25,675 nucleotides of DNA from Candidatus Heimdallarchaeota archaeon LC_2 (GTDB lineage Archaea; Asgardarchaeota; Heimdallarchaeia; Heimdallarchaeales; Kariarchaeaceae). The stretch covers positions 1 through 25,675 of the forward strand of contig MDVR01000133.1 in assembly GCA_001940725.1 (NCBI GenBank), read 5' to 3'. Below the pieces are notes generated by a model. That model searched no databases and had not been told where the DNA came from. It was given only the letters and a program-made list of their open reading frames with translations. Positions 23,243 through 25,675 of this stretch are shown here, one piece after another (the stretch's first letter is position 1; each line of letters begins with the position of its first letter). The position numbers and the translations under genes were made by a program.

Positions 23243-24328
23243 ATGATCATTGTGATTGGTATCAATAGGTTTTGTGCGGAATGTGGAGCAACTGATAAAC
23301 CATTATATGAAAATTTTTGTGACTTGTGTTATTGGAAATATCATACAATCGCCAAGCCAACCATGTCTCGCCTAGGTATAACTGTTTGCATTGAATGTTA
23401 CGGTGTGAAATTACCCTTGGGATGGACTTATCTAAATAGTGTGAATGACATTCCAGGTGAAATTGCGAATTCTGCAATTAAATTTCTTAAAGCAAATCCA
23501 GAGGCACATGTTGATATTACCAATGTTGGAGATGTTGATTGGTCAAATCCTAAACCGGAATTTGATATTTTATATGAAATTTCAGAGAATATAATTGAAG
23601 AGTTTGAGCCTCACCAAGAGTCCGTCCTTCTTTCAATAGTATTAGAAAGAGGGATTTGTAAGGTTTGTGTCAGCAAGAAATCGGGAAGTGCTAGTTCTGT
23701 TGTTCAATTACGTGCAAAAAATAGGGTATTAAATGTTAAAGAAGTAAATAAATACACAGAAATGGCTCTGGACATATCAAAAGATCAATTGTCAGAAAAT
23801 CCAACCGCATATATTTCAGATGTTATCGAAAATCATGGCGGTTTAGATTTCTACTTTGGAAACCAATGGACAGCATCTAATTTCATATCAAAATTACAAA
23901 GATATATTGTTGGTCATAAAGAGAAAAATTTCAAATTAATCACAGAAGATAAAAAAGGACAGAGAGTATATAGTATTACTTATTTATTTAGAATCCCTGA
24001 GATACAACCAGGTGACATGATTGATTATAACAATGAATTATTTTACGTCACTCACATAAATAACAGATTCGTTTCTATTAAATCAATGGTTGATAATTCT
24101 AAAGCAAAAGTAACTGATTGGAAATCCCTAACAGTTCTAAGACAGACACCAGTGGAAGTAAGAAAGCTTGTAGTTTCTGAGGATTATAATACCAACAGCT
24201 ATTTACTAATGGATTTGACTTCATATGAAAGCGAAGAAATTTCAACGAAGAGATTTCCTGCTAAACTCGAAATTGGATCTGAATTGACCTTGTTGATGTG
24301 GCAAGAAGAATATTATTTGCCACTTTAG
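23243..24328 (+). CDS. NMD3-family 60S-type export/ribosome maturation factor
   Basis: 361 residues. The N-terminal zinc-binding region has CAEC (11-14) with CDLC (26-29), CIEC (49-52) and CKVC (139-142), the layout of archaeal NMD3 (the eukaryotic protein is the adaptor for nuclear export of the large subunit; the archaeal one is thought to act in large-subunit maturation). The central part contains GLDFYFGNQWTASNFISKLQ, the conserved core of the family, followed by an SH3-like beta domain (PGDMIDYNNELFYVTHI) and a second small beta domain to the end. ATG 23243 is fixed by a TATA box 32 nt upstream. Its stop TAG directly touches the stop of the convergent DUF424 gene. Confidence 0.92.
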   Translation: MIIVIGINRFCAECGATDKPLYENFCDLCYWKYHTIAKPTMSRLGITVCIECYGVKLPLGWTYLNSVNDIPGEIANSAIKFLKANPEAHVDITNVGDVDWSNPKPEFDILYEISENIIEEFEPHQESVLLSIVLERGICKVCVSKKSGSASSVVQLRAKNRVLNVKEVNKYTEMALDISKDQLSENPTAYISDVIENHGGLDFYFGNQWTASNFISKLQRYIVGHKEKNFKLITEDKKGQRVYSITYLFRIPEIQPGDMIDYNNELFYVTHINNRFVSIKSMVDNSKAKVTDWKSLTVLRQTPVEVRKLVVSEDYNTNSYLLMDLTSYESEEISTKRFPAKLEIGSELTLLMWQEEYYLPL

Positions 24329-24643
24329 TTATCTAACTGCAATAACATGTCCTATTTTGTTTTCACCTTCGGTAATCCATAGAATTGTTCTAGGATGAAC
24401 GATTTTTTGTTCTATTAATATATCGCAAATTCGCTTTCCAAATGCATTTATTGAGGTACAAGAAGTTAATTCGAGTAAGATTTCATCCTTTTCAAATATT
24501 TCTTTTCCATAAAATTCACCTTTCACTCTTATTTTTACTCCATTATGTAAGAAAGTGTTTTCTCGTATTTCTTCATCACAAATTGCAGCTATTTTTTCAT
24601 TTCCATTTTGATGTATTTTGAAGTAGAAAGTCAATATTCTCAC
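24329..24643 (-). CDS. DUF424-family protein
   Basis: 104 residues matching DUF424, a small archaeal family: an N-terminal strand pair (ILTFYFKIHQNGNEKIAAIC), CDEEIRENTF, the conserved GEFYGKEIF, and ITEGENKIGHVIAV at the end. Function is not established; the frequent pairing with translation factors suggests an RNA- or ribosome-linked role. It starts at GTG 24643, 7 bp after the aIF2-beta stop, so the two are translated from one mRNA. Its stop abuts that of NMD3. Confidence 0.85.
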   Translation of the reverse strand: MRILTFYFKIHQNGNEKIAAICDEEIRENTFLHNGVKIRVKGEFYGKEIFEKDEILLELTSCTSINAFGKRICDILIEQKIVHPRTILWITEGENKIGHVIAVR

Positions 24644-24650
24644 TCTATGT

Positions 24651-25082
24651 TCAGTTAATGGATCTCAAATTTGTTGCAGCACCACAAGCATCACACTGTA
24701 ACATTTGTATCCTACCTTGATGAATAAATTTAGTATCTGGCTTTTTACATTCTGGACAAATAACATAATCATTAACATATCGATCTAAAAGTTTACTCAG
24801 TTGTAACTTTGAGTGTTTACCTTGAAATAATGCCCTATTTCCCTCGATATTCCCTGATGTCCCTAATTCATTTGTTAAAAATTTAAGGAAATGATTTGCG
24901 GGTCTGTTAATTACTGTAACAATTTCTTTGAAGTTCCTAAAAAAGGTCCGATTACCCTCGACTTGACTATCAAGCACTGGGACTACAAATCTATCATCAC
25001 TGAATGATATATCTGGTAGTTTAGATTTTGCTCGATCTAGGATGGTATCATAATCATCATCTTGTTTATTGTTATTCCACAC
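24651..25082 (-). CDS. Translation initiation factor aIF2 subunit beta
   Basis: 143 residues. An N-terminal helix (YDTILDRAKSKLP) is followed by the alpha/beta domain (NRTFFRNFKEIVTVINRP, HFLKFLTNELGTSGNI) and a C-terminal zinc ribbon with C109, C112, C130 and C133 (CPEC, CDAC). It is the beta subunit of the heterotrimer that delivers initiator Met-tRNA to the small subunit. The length is normal for archaea. The GTG at 25082 has a GTTTATAG box 30 nt upstream on the minus strand (25112-25105). It is the first gene of a pair with DUF424. Symbol not given because naming varies. Confidence 0.95.
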   Translation of the reverse strand: MWNNNKQDDDYDTILDRAKSKLPDISFSDDRFVVPVLDSQVEGNRTFFRNFKEIVTVINRPANHFLKFLTNELGTSGNIEGNRALFQGKHSKLQLSKLLDRYVNDYVICPECKKPDTKFIHQGRIQMLQCDACGAATNLRSIN

Positions 25083-25104
25083 ATGTTATAGTACAATTAC
25101 TTTC

Positions 25105-25112
25105 CTATAAAC
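25105..25112 (-). promoter_or_regulatory. TATA box for aIF2-beta
   Basis: GTTTATAG on the minus strand, 5' end 30 nt before GTG 25082. Confidence 0.55.
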
Positions 25113-25189
25113 CTTTCAAGAGTGACAATTTGAGATTGATTTTAAATAAGATGAAATAGAAAAATATGTTTTCAAAAGAAGTTAATAAA

Positions 25190-25675
25190 CTAATATTCTT
25201 GATCCATTTCTAATAATTCTGTTAGGCTTCTGTGGATTTGAGATTCTAATTTTTTATCCTCTTTTGAATAATCTCTTATCAACTTTTGATAGATGTCTTT
25301 TGGTGTATTACCCTTGAGGTATGATTTTCGGGCATTTTCAGTATTTAATTTGATATCTTGCTGCTTTTGGCTTGAAATCATGATTCTGTCAACTAATCTT
25401 TGATATCTAGTGCCTGAATCAGATAATTTCTTTGAAGCATTTTCAAGCAGAGGATTTAAATCTCTAATTCTCCTTTGAATTGCTTTAATTTGACCATCAT
25501 ACTCTTTCTTGGAAATTTTTCCTTTCTTTCTTTTACCCCTAAGGTCAGTAAGTCGTTTCATAGCTCCAGAGCGTTCAGTGAATGTTTTGAAGAAACTATC
25601 AATTTCTGTGGTGGGAACACTTTCTCGTGTTTTATCTACAGGAGTAGAACTAACAAATTCTACATTACTTAGAAG
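25190..25675 (-). CDS. Coiled-coil protein, N-terminus cut by the window end
   Basis: The frame is open from a stop at 25190 to base 25675 without interruption. ATG 25561 is only an internal Met, since 38 further in-frame codons precede it (ending TEIDSFFKTFTERSGAMKRL). The visible 161 residues are highly charged and mostly one long coiled coil rich in Lys, Arg, Gln and Glu (KRKKGKISKKEYDGQIKAIQ, LIRDYSKEDKKLESQIHRS), ending in LTELLEMDQEY. No known family recognised; the cut hides the N-terminal domain. It lies 107 bp upstream of aIF2-beta on the same strand, and aIF2-beta has its own box. Confidence 0.7.
   Translation of the reverse strand, partial: LLSNVEFVSSTPVDKTRESVPTTEIDSFFKTFTERSGAMKRLTDLRGKRKKGKISKKEYDGQIKAIQRRIRDLNPLLENASKKLSDSGTRYQRLVDRIMISSQKQQDIKLNTENARKSYLKGNTPKDIYQKLIRDYSKEDKKLESQIHRSLTELLEMDQEY

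Overview
The window is AT-rich DNA from an archaeon. The right part carries archaeal/eukaryotic-type information-processing genes: NMD3, a RIO1 kinase, aIF2-beta with a DUF424 partner, ribosomal protein L34e, an EMC3/DUF106 membrane insertase and an archaeal cytidylate kinase. I cannot fix the phylum. The style (long AT-rich intergenic gaps, surface-protein-like and HEAT-repeat genes, a KaiC-like ATPase) would fit an Asgard-type lineage, but that is a guess. Both ends look like contig ends: the left end is a perfect inverted repeat that starts at base 1, and the right end cuts an open coding frame.

Layout. (1) 1-925: inverted repeat with arms of 356 bp and a 213-bp loop, probably a fold-back join. 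It hides the upstream part of the gene at 579-1370. (2) 1.6-3.3 kb: mobile-element debris. There is a broken protein with homing-endonuclease-associated repeats, and a reading frame in which a two-helix membrane protein runs in frame into the C-terminal piece of an ISAzo13-type transposase. (3) 3.6-14.1 kb: accessory zone. It holds a GHKL (MutL/MORC/Hsp90-like) ATPase with a small downstream gene, several unknown or very small proteins, a membrane-anchored PD-(D/E)XK-type nuclease, and a co-directional trio of two unknown all-helical proteins and a UvrD/Rep superfamily I helicase. This is the best place to look for an undescribed, possibly defence-related system; the function is inferred, not shown. 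(4) 14.1-20.5 kb: small membrane protein, surface-type protein, KaiC-like ATPase, lipid kinase-like protein (with a probable 5' frameshift), CoaBC of coenzyme A synthesis, HEAT-repeat protein and two small proteins. (5) 20.5-25.7 kb: conserved core, with RIO1-EMC3-L34e-Cmk on the minus strand, NMD3 on the plus strand, and aIF2-beta-DUF424 plus a cut coiled-coil gene on the minus strand.

Regulation. Across the whole window many genes have an archaeal TATA box (CTTAAATA / CTTTTATA type) whose 5' end lies about 30-32 nt before the start codon, as expected for leaderless mRNAs. I used this spacing to choose or correct starts at 6361, 7765, 16383, 17472, 19874, 23058 and 25082. By contrast cmk, inside its gene cluster, has a GGAGG Shine-Dalgarno 8 nt before a TTG. 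I saw no tRNA, rRNA or CRISPR array.
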